Part shown: positions 53,211 through 60,739 of the stretch, piece by piece
Position numbering within the stretch: the stretch's first letter is position 1
Layout: each line of letters opens with the position of its first letter
Source of the DNA: JANQRZ01 sp965215165
GTDB lineage: Bacteria; Bacteroidota; Rhodothermia; Rhodothermales; JANQRZ01
Reading direction: 5' to 3'
Length of the DNA: 64,000 bases
NCBI GenBank assembly: GCA_965215165.1
Contig: CBDCCX010000006.1
Span: forward strand, 2,480,001-2,544,000
The notes under the pieces: model-generated
The model's input: the letters and a program-made list of their open reading frames with translations, nothing else
The model's database searches: none
Told to the model about the DNA's origin: nothing
Translations under genes and position numbers: made by a program

Positions 53211-54236
53211 GTGTCCCTACTCCGCTTCGCTCTACCCCTCCTCGTCGGCGCGCTGTGCCTGCTGCCACAGGTCGGTCTCGCGCAGCAGCTCACGGTCGGA
53301 CCCGAGGTACCGTCGGCCGATCAGCGCTCGGGGCACGGCGGTCGCGGCGGCGGGGTGACCTTCACGCAGTCGGCCTCGGGTACGGTGGAGCGCGGCGGCG
53401 TGGCGTGTAGCGAGCCAGACCTCGGGTTCACGTTCGACAACCGCTACTTCCGCGCCTTCGACCTCGGCGCGCTCGACGAAGACACGGACGACATCACCGT
53501 CACGAGCGTCGACGTGGGCGTCGGCTCGGTGCTGCTCAACGGGAACGCGCCGGTCGAGACGACGCTCCGCTTCCACGCCCTGGACGCGCTCGACCCCGAC
53601 GGTTCGTTCGACCTCGCCGATGCCCGCCTCCTCGGCGAGCAGACGTTCGTCGTCTTCGAAGGCCTGGCCGACTCGCTCGTCACCGTCGAAATCCTGGAGG
53701 ACCTCATCGTCTTGAGGCAGGACAGCCTCTTCGCCATCGAGTGGTTCACGCCGAGCGGGGACCCCGACGATACCGGCTTCGGCGCGCCCTACGACCTCCG
53801 CTACGGAGCCAACGACGACGGCGAGACCGCGCCGACGCTACTAGCCGCTCCGGCGTGCGAGATCCCAAACCCGACGCCGCTGGCCGTGATTGACCCGCCG
53901 CTGGCCGAGCGGCAGTGGGTCGTCTTCGTCAACGGTCTGCTCGGTGCCGTGGCGGGCGAGGAGGGGGCCGCGCCGCAGCGCGTCACGCTCGGCCCGAGCT
54001 TCCCGAACCCGGCCGTCGGCACGGCCACGGTCCCGTTCACGCTCGAGGCCGCACAGCGCGTCCGCCTCGCCGTGTTCGACGCCCTCGGGCGCGAGGTGGC
54101 GGTGGCGGTCGGCTTCTTCGCGGTCGGGTCGCAGACGATCCGCCTCGACACGCGCGCGCTGCCGGCGGGGGTCTACGTCTACCGGCTGACGGCCGGGGCG
54201 AACGTCGAGACGCGGAAGATGGTTGTGGTGCGCTGA
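53211..54236 (+). CDS. T9SS-sorted secreted protein of unknown function
   Basis: 341 residues from GTG 53211, which yields the signal peptide VSLLRFALPLLVGALCLLPQ ending near LAQQ. An ATG at 53154 would add 19 residues ahead of it and is less likely. The mid part (about 60-240) has beta-rich segments (TFDNRYFRAFDLGAL, TVTSVDVGVGSVLLNG) and no recognised domain. The C-terminus (about 260-341) is a type A sorting domain (FPNPAVGTATVPFTL, FDALGREVAVAVG, LPAGVYVYRLTAG). It converges on rarA with a single base between stop codons. Confidence 0.83.
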   Translation: MSLLRFALPLLVGALCLLPQVGLAQQLTVGPEVPSADQRSGHGGRGGGVTFTQSASGTVERGGVACSEPDLGFTFDNRYFRAFDLGALDEDTDDITVTSVDVGVGSVLLNGNAPVETTLRFHALDALDPDGSFDLADARLLGEQTFVVFEGLADSLVTVEILEDLIVLRQDSLFAIEWFTPSGDPDDTGFGAPYDLRYGANDDGETAPTLLAAPACEIPNPTPLAVIDPPLAERQWVVFVNGLLGAVAGEEGAAPQRVTLGPSFPNPAVGTATVPFTLEAAQRVRLAVFDALGREVAVAVGFFAVGSQTIRLDTRALPAGVYVYRLTAGANVETRKMVVVR

Positions 54237-54237
54237 G

Positions 54238-55611
54238 CTAGGCTTCGTCGTCCTCGGCGTAACGGCGGGCGCGCTTGGTGACGGCCTCGTCGGCGTCGCG
54301 TTCGCGCCAGACGGCCAGGCGCTCGGCCACCGTCCGCTCGTAGCCCATGTCGCGTGGGGCGTAGAAGTACAGCCCCTGCATCGCCTCGGGGAGGTACTGC
54401 TCGGGGACGTAGCCGTCGCGGTAGGCGTGGGGGTACTTGTAGCCGACTCCGTGGCCCAGGCCGGCCTTGTCGCGGCTGCCGTCCTTGAGCGGGTTTGGCA
54501 TGTCGCCGGTCTGCTCGTTCTGGACGTGCTTGAGCGCGTCGAAGTAGGCGAAGACGCTGTTGGACTTGGGAGCCGTAGCGAGGTAGAGGCAGCACTCGGC
54601 GAGGTGGAACTGGCCCTCGGGCATCCCGACGTAGTCGAACGCCTCGGCGCACGCCGCCGCCACCTGGACGGCGCGCGGGTCGGCGAGGCCGACGTCCTCG
54701 GCGGCGAAGATCAGCAGGCGGCGGAGGATGAAGCGCGGGTCCTCGCCGGCGTAGACCATCCGCGCGAGCCAGTAGAGCGCCGCGTCGGGGTCGGAGCCGC
54801 GGAGGCTCTTGATGAAGGCCGAGATCGTATCGAAGTGCGCGTCGCCCTCCTTGTCGTAGAGCACGGCGCGGCGCTGGATCGAGTCCTCGGCCACGGCCAA
54901 GTCGATGCGCACCACGCCCGCCTCGTCCGGCGGCGTGGTCTCGACGGCCAGCTCGAGCGCGTTCAGCAGGCTCCGCGCGTCGCCATTCGCGGTCGAGACG
55001 AGGTGGGCGAGCGCGTCGTCGTCGACCTGGACGTCCCTCGTGCCGTAGCCGCGCTCGGGGTTGGCGAGAGCGTGGCGGGCGACCTGCGCCAGGTCCTCCT
55101 CGGTGAGCGAGCGAAGCTCGAAGATGCGGCTGCGCGAGACGAGGGCCTTATTGACCTCGAAGTACGGGTTCTCGGTCGTCGCCCCGATGAAGGTCACGGT
55201 GCCGTTCTCGACGTGCGGCAGGAGCGCGTCCTGCTGCGCCTTGTTGAACCGGTGCACCTCGTCGACGAACAGGATGGTCCCGGTGCCGTGGAGCCGGAGA
55301 CGGTCTTGGGCAGCCTCGATCTCCTCGCGGATGTTCTTGACGCCCGCGAGCACGGCGTTGAGCGTGGCGAAGTGGCGCTCAGTCGTGTTGGCGATGATGC
55401 GGGCGAGGGTGGTCTTGCCCGTGCCCGGCGGCCCGAAGAAGATGAGCGAGGTCACGCGGTCGGCCCGGATGGCGCGGCGCAGCAGCTTGCCCTCGGCCAG
55501 GAGGTGCGGCTGCCCGGCGAAGTCGTCGAGCGAACGCGGGCGCATCCGGTCGGCGAGCGGGGCGCGCTCGGCGCGGGCGGCGTCGGCGCGGGCCTGGAAG
55601 AGGTCGGGCAC
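54238..55611 (-). CDS. rarA: Replication-associated recombination protein A (MgsA/RarA)
   Basis: 457 residues from GTG 55609-55611. It opens PDLFQARADAARAERAPLADRMRPRSLDDFAGQPHLL, the standard RarA start. Walker A is FFGPPGTGKTTLARI, Walker B ILFVDEVHRFNKAQQD and sensor FIGATTENPYFEVN. The C-terminal tetramerisation part has GVGYKYPHAYRDGYVPEQYLP. It acts at stalled forks with single-strand-binding protein. Upstream in-frame starts would reach into the purine/pyrimidine inverted repeat and are rejected. Confidence 0.95.
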   Translation of the reverse strand: MPDLFQARADAARAERAPLADRMRPRSLDDFAGQPHLLAEGKLLRRAIRADRVTSLIFFGPPGTGKTTLARIIANTTERHFATLNAVLAGVKNIREEIEAAQDRLRLHGTGTILFVDEVHRFNKAQQDALLPHVENGTVTFIGATTENPYFEVNKALVSRSRIFELRSLTEEDLAQVARHALANPERGYGTRDVQVDDDALAHLVSTANGDARSLLNALELAVETTPPDEAGVVRIDLAVAEDSIQRRAVLYDKEGDAHFDTISAFIKSLRGSDPDAALYWLARMVYAGEDPRFILRRLLIFAAEDVGLADPRAVQVAAACAEAFDYVGMPEGQFHLAECCLYLATAPKSNSVFAYFDALKHVQNEQTGDMPNPLKDGSRDKAGLGHGVGYKYPHAYRDGYVPEQYLPEAMQGLYFYAPRDMGYERTVAERLAVWRERDADEAVTKRARRYAEDDEA

Positions 55612-55621
55612 GGCGAAAAGG

Positions 55622-55695
55622 TGGGAGAGGCGAGGGCGGGGAGCCAAAAGATAGAAGAGAGAGCCGCTCCTCTTTCTCTTCTCGCTCTTCTTTCC
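55622..55695. repeat. Purine/pyrimidine inverted repeat upstream of rarA
   Basis: The purine arm (GGAGAGGCGAGGGCGGGGAG to AGAAGAGAGAG) and pyrimidine arm (CTCCTCTTTCTCTTCTCGCT to CCCCCCTCTTGC) are imperfect complements in the divergent region before rarA. Confidence 0.65.
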
Positions 55696-55774
55696 CCCCT
55701 CTTGCTTGCCATCGCCGTTGGCGCACGGGATAGACGCCGATGGCGCTTGCATTTGGGCGCACCATGTGGTTTAT

Positions 55775-55788
55775 TGTAAGCGCTTTCA
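55775..55788. promoter_or_regulatory. LacI-family/cre-like operator
   Basis: TGTAAGCGCTTTCA fits the catabolite-responsive-element consensus TGnAAnCGnTnnCA. It is a near-palindrome centred on GCGC, 30 bp upstream of the T9SS gene at 55818. No LacI-family regulator is in the window. Confidence 0.5.
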
Positions 55789-55817
55789 TTTCCCCCTCAC
55801 CATCCCGATCCGCTCCC

Positions 55818-57344
55818 ATGAAACACCTCCTCCTGACCGCCCTCGCGGCGCTCCTGCTCGCCCCGGCCGCCTTCGCGCAGCCGACCGTCGACGGTGACCT
55901 CTCCGACGCCGACTACCAGAGCCTCGCCACCAAGCTCAACGCGAACGCCGGCTTCGGCCCGGACATCGACGCCACCGAGATCGTCTACTTCGCCGACACC
56001 GGGGCCGAGGTCCTCTACGTGGGCGTCAAGGGCAAGCTGAACCAGTTCTCCGGCGACGCCATCGGCCTGTGGCTGAACTTCGACGACCCCGACGGCCGCC
56101 CCGCCGGCCAGCTTCTCGGCGACGTGCCCGACGCCGGCTTCAGCTACTTCGGCGCGGCCGACTCGGCCTTCACCGCCGACTTCGAGGTGGACTACGCCTT
56201 CGCCGCGAATCCCGGCGGCACCAGCACCGACGTCTTCTTCGACGCCGCGACCTACGTCGTCGCCGACACGGCGCGGGCCGACTTCCTCGGGGCCGCCGAC
56301 CAGAGCGGCACGCCGACCACCGGCCCCGCCGATGCCACCAACAACTCCGGCGGCCCGGTCTTCTTCAGCACCGTCGCCTTCGCCTTCGACAACAGCGCCA
56401 CGGGCGACACCGGCCTCGAGTTCGCCATCCCCTTCGCCGACCTCGGCATCGACGCGAGCGACCTCGGTTCGATCCAGGCCTTCGCCTTCGTGGTCTCCTC
56501 GACGGCCTACTTCTCGGACGTGACCGTGCCGGGCGACGTGACCGCCGGCAACCTCGGCTTCGACCCGAGCTTCTCGGCCAACAGGACGAGCGCCGACTGC
56601 GCCTGCACGAACCCGAGCTCCCCCATCGGCAGCGGGCCGTACAACGCCTCGGCACCGCTCGGCGGCGGCGGCGCGATGAACATCGACCTGACCGCCTCCG
56701 GCGTCCCGCCGACCATCACCCCAGGTAGCACGTTCACGGTGAACTACACGGTCGCCAACAACACGGCCAACCCCGTCATGGGCGACCTGTTCTACACGGC
56801 GCAGCGCAACGGAAACACCGTCGCTCAGCGTCTCGTCCGTACGGGTACGCTCCCCGGCGGGCAGTCAGTGTCGGGCAGCTACACGCAGCCGGTGCCGGCG
56901 AGCGCGCCGGCCGGGACCTACACCTACACCGTGCGGATCGGCCGCTTCCCCAACACAACGATCGACGCCGAGGCCTTCCAGGTCATCGTCGCCGGCACGC
57001 CGGCCCCCTTGGCCGATGCCGCGACGACGTGGGACGTGACGGACGCGACGCCGTGGCACACGGTGGACGTGGCCGCTGCGGCGCGCGCCGAGGGCCTCGG
57101 GGCCTACCCGAATCCGTTCGCGCGCATGACCACGATCCAGTTCGAGACGGGTGCGGCGACGCCGGTTCGGCTCGCGGTCTACGACGTGACCGGCCGCGAG
57201 GTGGCCGTGCTCGTCGATGGCACCGTCGAGGCGGGCACGCACGCCGCGACGTTCGACGCGCGCGGCTTGGCCAGCGGGCTGTACGTCTACCGCCTCGCGG
57301 CGGGTGACCGGGTCGAGACCGGCCGCCTCACGCTCGTTCGCTAG
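55818..57344 (+). CDS. T9SS-sorted secreted protein, possibly carbohydrate-related
   Basis: 508 residues from ATG 55818, which begins the signal peptide MKHLLLTALAALLLAPAAFA. The mature N-terminus reads PTVDGDLSDADYQSLATKLN and continues with VLYVGVKGKLN and IGLWLNFDDPDG, which resembles the CBM9/DOMON-like beta-sandwiches found on surface proteins. A second Ig-like segment (about 320-410; NYTVANNTANPVMGDLFY) precedes a type A sorting domain (about 430-508; YPNPFARMTTIQF, YDVTGREVAVLVDG, LASGLYVYRLAAG). A LacI-type operator candidate just upstream would fit sugar-linked control. The exact function is unknown. Confidence 0.83.
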   Translation: MKHLLLTALAALLLAPAAFAQPTVDGDLSDADYQSLATKLNANAGFGPDIDATEIVYFADTGAEVLYVGVKGKLNQFSGDAIGLWLNFDDPDGRPAGQLLGDVPDAGFSYFGAADSAFTADFEVDYAFAANPGGTSTDVFFDAATYVVADTARADFLGAADQSGTPTTGPADATNNSGGPVFFSTVAFAFDNSATGDTGLEFAIPFADLGIDASDLGSIQAFAFVVSSTAYFSDVTVPGDVTAGNLGFDPSFSANRTSADCACTNPSSPIGSGPYNASAPLGGGGAMNIDLTASGVPPTITPGSTFTVNYTVANNTANPVMGDLFYTAQRNGNTVAQRLVRTGTLPGGQSVSGSYTQPVPASAPAGTYTYTVRIGRFPNTTIDAEAFQVIVAGTPAPLADAATTWDVTDATPWHTVDVAAAARAEGLGAYPNPFARMTTIQFETGAATPVRLAVYDVTGREVAVLVDGTVEAGTHAATFDARGLASGLYVYRLAAGDRVETGRLTLVR

Positions 57345-57365
57345 CTCCGCCCTCAAATGCAGAAG

Positions 57366-57401
57366 GCAGCGCCGCCCCGGTTCCGGCTCGGGCGGCGCTG
57401 C
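57366..57401. terminator. Two-way terminator hairpin
   Basis: GCAGCGCCGCCC (57366-57377) and GGGCGGCGCTGC (57390-57401) form a perfect 12-bp stem between the convergent T9SS and SDR genes. Confidence 0.85.
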
Positions 57402-57415
57402 TGCGTTCGGGTGCC

Positions 57416-58117
57416 TCAGATATCGCCTTCCTGCGGCCGGAGGAGGATTTCCTCGACGACGGTTCGGCCACTGAGTTTGCTCAGCTCCACGACGGCGCGG
57501 GCGATGTCCTCGGGTGGCATGAAGCGCTCGGCAGGCAGGTCGGTGCCGTCCCAGCTCGGGGTGAGCGTCGCGCCGGGGAGGAGCGTGGTGACGCGCAGGC
57601 CGGTGCCCTTCGTCTCCTCGCGGACGACGCGGGCCAGGCCGAGCAGGCCGTGCTTGGCCGCGCAGTAGGCCGCGCCGCCGGGGTAGCCCCGCGTCGCGGC
57701 GACGGAGGCCATGAAGAACAGGTCGCCCCGGCCGCGCGCGAGCAGGTCCGGCAGGAAGGCGCGGGTGACGAGGAAGGCGCTCGTGAGGTTCGTCTCGACT
57801 TGGGCGCGGAAGTCGGCTGGCGTAGTCTCGAGCAGGCCGCCGGGCCGGAACGCACCGGCGTTGTTGACGAGCACGTCCGGTGCCCCGAACCGGTCCAGGA
57901 CGGCCTGGGCCATTTCGGCGACGGCCCGCTCGTCGGTCACGTCGCACGGAAGCGGGACGGCCTCAGCCCCGAGCGCCCGGCACCGCGCGGCGACGGCGGC
58001 GAGCGTCGACGCGGTCCGGGCGACGAGGGCGAGGCGCGTGTCGGGCTCGGCGGCGAACGCCTCGGCGAGGGCGGCCCCGATGCCCTGGCTCGCGCCGGTG
58101 ATGACGACCGTGGTCAT
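57416..58117 (-). CDS. Short-chain dehydrogenase, last gene of a pterin operon (sepiapterin-reductase-like candidate)
   Basis: 233 residues from ATG 58115-58117. The NADP motif is TGASQGIGAALAEAF, followed by NNAG and the catalytic Ser-Tyr-Lys in ASVAATRGYPGGAAYCAAKHG. The start overlaps the stop of the small upstream ORF (ATGA), and that ORF overlaps folE, so SDR expression is coupled to GTP cyclohydrolase I. With PTPS two genes upstream, the set GTP cyclohydrolase I, PTPS and SDR corresponds to tetrahydrobiopterin synthesis. The SDR might then be a sepiapterin or pteridine reductase; a housekeeping ketoreductase is the alternative. Confidence 0.85.
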   Translation of the reverse strand: MTTVVITGASQGIGAALAEAFAAEPDTRLALVARTASTLAAVAARCRALGAEAVPLPCDVTDERAVAEMAQAVLDRFGAPDVLVNNAGAFRPGGLLETTPADFRAQVETNLTSAFLVTRAFLPDLLARGRGDLFFMASVAATRGYPGGAAYCAAKHGLLGLARVVREETKGTGLRVTTLLPGATLTPSWDGTDLPAERFMPPEDIARAVVELSKLSGRTVVEEILLRPQEGDI

Positions 58118-58266
58118 GTCAGCAGCGGCGTCTCGATTTCTTCGAGGGTGGAGGTTCCGGCGGAGCCGTCCTGGTGGGAGGCGAAGACGGTTGCCTCGCC
58201 GGCCTCGCCCGTGGCGGAGTTCTGGGTAGCGCGGAAGCGCCGGCCGTCGTAGGAGAGACCGGGCAT
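58114..58266 (-). CDS. 50-residue ORF, internally deleted member of the n-acetylglutamate-synthase-like small protein family
   Basis: ATG 58264-58266 overlaps the folE stop (TGATG), and its TGA overlaps the SDR start (ATGA). It encodes MPGLSYDGRRFRATQNSATG, then EAGEATVFASHQDG and SAGTSTLEEIETPLLT. The first 34 residues resemble the N-terminus of a family of about 110-residue proteins annotated as n-acetylglutamate synthase (YNGRxF ... NSxxGEV ... TVFHYxQ). GTSTLEEI resembles that family's C-terminus. The middle of about 65 residues is missing, which suggests an in-frame deletion that kept the translational coupling. Function unknown. Confidence 0.62.
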   Translation of the reverse strand: MPGLSYDGRRFRATQNSATGEAGEATVFASHQDGSAGTSTLEEIETPLLT

Positions 58267-58934
58267 CAGTGTTGGGTGAGGCGCATGAACTCGGCCCGGG
58301 TGAGGGGGTTGTCGAGGAACTCACCGCTGACGGCGCTCGTCGTGGTCCACGAGTTCTGCTTCTCGGCCCCGCGCATCATCATGCACAGGTGCTGCGCCTC
58401 GATCACGACCGCCACGCCCTGGGGCTCGAGCGTGCGCTCGATGGCGTCTCTGATCTGGATCGTGAGCCGCTCCTGCACCTGGAGCCGCCGGGCGAACACG
58501 TCGACCACGCGGGGAATCTTGCTCAGCCCCACGATCCGCCCGTCCGGGATGTAGGCGACGTGCGCCTTGCCGAAGAACGGGAGCATGTGGTGCTCGCAGA
58601 GGCTGTACACCTCGATGTCCTTCACGAGGATCATCTGCGAGTAGTCCTCCTCGAAGATCGCCGAGCGCAGCACCACGTCGGGGTCGAGGCCGTAGCCGTG
58701 GGTGAGGAACTGGTAGGCCTTTGCGACGCGCTCGGGCGTCTTGAGCAGGCCCTCGCGCTCCGGGTCCTCGCCGACGAGCGAGAGCAGGTCCCTGGTGTGC
58801 GCGGCGAGGCGCTCGGTGGTCTCGGGGTGGTAGAGGTCGCGCCGCTCGTAGAGCGCCGGCGAGGCGATCTCCGAGGCGAGGTCGGACGCGCCGGAGCCGA
58901 GGCCGTCCGGATCGGTGTGGGTGGGGTCGGTCAT
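58266..58934 (-). CDS. folE: GTP cyclohydrolase I
   Basis: 222 residues. It converts GTP to 7,8-dihydroneopterin triphosphate, the entry to folate, biopterin and queuosine. The zinc and active-site residues are present: YSLCEHHMLPFFGKAHVAYIP and AQHLCMMMRG, with GLSKIPRVVDVFARRLQVQE between. It starts 9 bp after the PTPS stop and overlaps the next ORF by one base, so it is in the middle of a four-gene operon. Confidence 0.96.
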   Translation of the reverse strand: MTDPTHTDPDGLGSGASDLASEIASPALYERRDLYHPETTERLAAHTRDLLSLVGEDPEREGLLKTPERVAKAYQFLTHGYGLDPDVVLRSAIFEEDYSQMILVKDIEVYSLCEHHMLPFFGKAHVAYIPDGRIVGLSKIPRVVDVFARRLQVQERLTIQIRDAIERTLEPQGVAVVIEAQHLCMMMRGAEKQNSWTTTSAVSGEFLDNPLTRAEFMRLTQH

Positions 58935-58943
58935 ACCCTAAAG

Positions 58944-59357
58944 CTACTCCCCCCGGTACTCAGCGACGTTGTGCTCGGTCTCGCGGAGGCGGACGCTGTG
59001 GAGCCGCCCGCTCGGGATGGCGTCAGCGACCTGGTTCCAGATGGCGACGGCGACGTTCTCGGTCGAGGGCATCACGCCGGCGAGGAAGTCCACGTCGAGG
59101 TTCAGGTTCGCGTGGTCGAGCTTGTCGACGACGCGCTCGTGGAGGAGCCGCTTGAGGTCGCCGAGATCGATCACGTAGCCCGTCTCGGGGTCCGGCTCGC
59201 CGGCGACGGTGACCTCGAGCGTGTAGTTGTGCCCGTGCCAGTTCGGGTTGTTGCACTTGCCGAAGGTCTCCCGATTCCAGGCGTCAGACTTCGCCGGATT
59301 ATGGAGCCGGTGGGCCGCGTTGAAGCGGACGGTGCGGGTGACGTAGACGGTCGGCAT
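58944..59357 (-). CDS. 6-pyruvoyltetrahydropterin synthase/QueD family protein
   Basis: 137 residues from ATG 59355-59357. Zinc ligands come from FNAAHRL and WHGHNY, and the catalytic Cys lies in FGKCNNPN. The stretch GKCNNPN-HGHNY, the DPETGYVIDLGDLK region and the C-terminal ETEHNVAEYRGE are closer to eukaryotic-type PTPS than to E. coli QueD. It could make 6-pyruvoyltetrahydropterin (biopterin route) or 6-carboxytetrahydropterin (queuosine route). The operon with folE and an SDR favours the first; tgt at 62149 leaves the second open. Confidence 0.9.
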   Translation of the reverse strand: MPTVYVTRTVRFNAAHRLHNPAKSDAWNRETFGKCNNPNWHGHNYTLEVTVAGEPDPETGYVIDLGDLKRLLHERVVDKLDHANLNLDVDFLAGVMPSTENVAVAIWNQVADAIPSGRLHSVRLRETEHNVAEYRGE

Positions 59358-59423
59358 CGGGGCGGAGCGCGGGCGATGGAAGAGGGGGGCTGAACCCGTC
59401 GCCGCTCGGCTTCGTTCCTCTGC

Positions 59424-59473
59424 CAATAGCGGCCGGCGCGGGCACCGGCGCGCACCGCCTCGCGGCGCTATTG
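59424..59473. promoter_or_regulatory. Inverted repeat in the PTPS-HIT divergent region
   Basis: CAATAGCG (59424-59431) and CGCTATTG (59466-59473) are exact reverse complements flanking a GC-rich core with two CCGGCGCG direct repeats. It could be an operator for either gene or a leader hairpin. No promoter elements can be fixed with confidence in this 171-bp gap. Confidence 0.35.
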
Positions 59474-59528
59474 CCCCGCGCCGGACCCTCGCACCGCGTT
59501 TGCCTCTCTCCGACCACACCCCGTCGCC

Positions 59529-59867
59529 ATGAGCAAAACCCTCTTCCAGCAGATCGCCGACGGCGAGATTCCCGCCGACATCGTCTATGAGGACGACCGC
59601 GCGCTCGCCTTCCGCGACCTCCACCCGCAGGCCCCGACGCACGTCCTCGTGGTCCCTCGCCAACCGATTCCGCGCGCCGACGCCATCGAGCCGGAGGACG
59701 AAGCACTCGTCGGGCATCTGTTCACGGTCGCCCGCGCCGTGGCCGAGCAGGAGGGGCTGAGCGACTACCGCCTGGTGATGAACAACGGCGCGGGAGCCGG
59801 GCAGTCCGTCTTCCACCTCCACCTCCACCTCCTCGGCGGTCGCCCGATGCACTGGCCCCCAGGCTGA
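59529..59867 (+). CDS. HIT (histidine triad) family nucleotide hydrolase, HINT type
   Basis: 112 residues. It begins MSKTLFQQIADGEIPADIVYEDD, standard for HinT. The triad is in GQSVFHLHLHLLGGRPMHWPPG (HxHxH). It hydrolyses adenosine phosphoramidates. Its TGA is the first triplet of the AT-rich repeat at 59866, which separates it from the ABC ATPase downstream. Confidence 0.95.
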   Translation: MSKTLFQQIADGEIPADIVYEDDRALAFRDLHPQAPTHVLVVPRQPIPRADAIEPEDEALVGHLFTVARAVAEQEGLSDYRLVMNNGAGAGQSVFHLHLHLLGGRPMHWPPG

Positions 59868-59946
59868 TTTTGGAGTTTGGATTGGGGATTTCGGATTGAT
59901 CTCGGTCAGCACCCAATCAGAAATCCAAAATCAGAAACCCAAAATC
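59866..59946. repeat. AT-rich inverted repeat, copy B (HIT-ABC spacer)
   Basis: It begins GATTTTGGAGTTTGGATTGG and closes with AGAAATCCAAAATCAGAAAC ending AAAATC. It folds on itself and is clearly related to the copy at 40799-40872. It starts within the HIT stop codon (TGATTTTGG) and ends 2 bp before the next ATG. Confidence 0.85.
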
Positions 59947-59948
59947 GA

Positions 59949-60739
59949 ATGATCCAGGTCCAGAACGTCCACGTCACGCTCGGCGGCACAGAGGTGCTGC
60001 ACGATGTCTCGTTCCGCGTCGACGCCGGGCAGATCGCCGGCTATGTGGGACCGAACGGGGCGGGCAAGACGACGACGATGGCGCTCCTGACCGGGACCCT
60101 CGCGCCGGACCGGGGCCGCGTGCTGGTGGCAGGTCTCGACCCGGTGACAGAGCCCCTGAAAGTGAAGCGGCGCTACGGCTTCGTGCCGGAGCACGGCCAC
60201 CTCTACGAGAGCTTTACGCCGGAGGAGTACCTCCTCTTCGTCGGGCGGATGTACGGCCTCGCCGAGCCGCTCGTGCGGACCCGCCTCGGTGCGCTCCTGC
60301 GCTACTGGCGGCTCGGCGACGAGGCGCAGCGCAAGATGGTCGGCTTCTCGAAGGGGATGAAGCAGAAGGTCCTCCTCTCGGCGGCGCTGCTCCACGCCCC
60401 GCCGGTGCTGCTGCTCGACGAGCCGCTCTCGGGCCTCGACGCCGAGGCGGTGCTGCTCGTCCGCGCCCTGCTCCGCCGCTGGGCGGACGCCGGCCACACC
60501 GTCCTCTACTCGTCCCACCTCCTCGACGCCGTCGAGCGCATCGCCGATCACGTCGTCGTGCTCCGCGCCGGCCGGATCATCGGCCAAGGCTCGCCGAGTC
60601 GCTGAAGTCCGAGACCGCTGCGGCCTCGCTCGAGCTCGCCTTCAGCCACCTCACCGCCACCGAGGACGTGCTGGCCCGGACGGACACGCTGATGGCCGAC
60701 GGGTTCGGCGACGCGGCGCTGCACGACGGCCTCCCGTAG
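59949..60739 (+). CDS. ABC transporter ATP-binding protein with a 3' frameshift
   Basis: Starts MIQVQNVHVTLGGTEVLHDV. Walker A GPNGAGKTTTMALLTG, signature FSKGMKQKVLLSAALL, Walker B VLLLDEPLSGLD and the H-loop YSSHLLDAV are of the DrrA/ABC-2 exporter type. The frame stops at 60603-60605 after RIIGQGSPSR. The neighbouring frame then continues seamlessly with SLKSETAAASLELAFSHLTA to a stop at 60737-60739, so a single missing base near 60592 is inferred. The lost part is only the variable C-terminal tail, so the protein could still work. No permease gene is adjacent. Confidence 0.82.
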
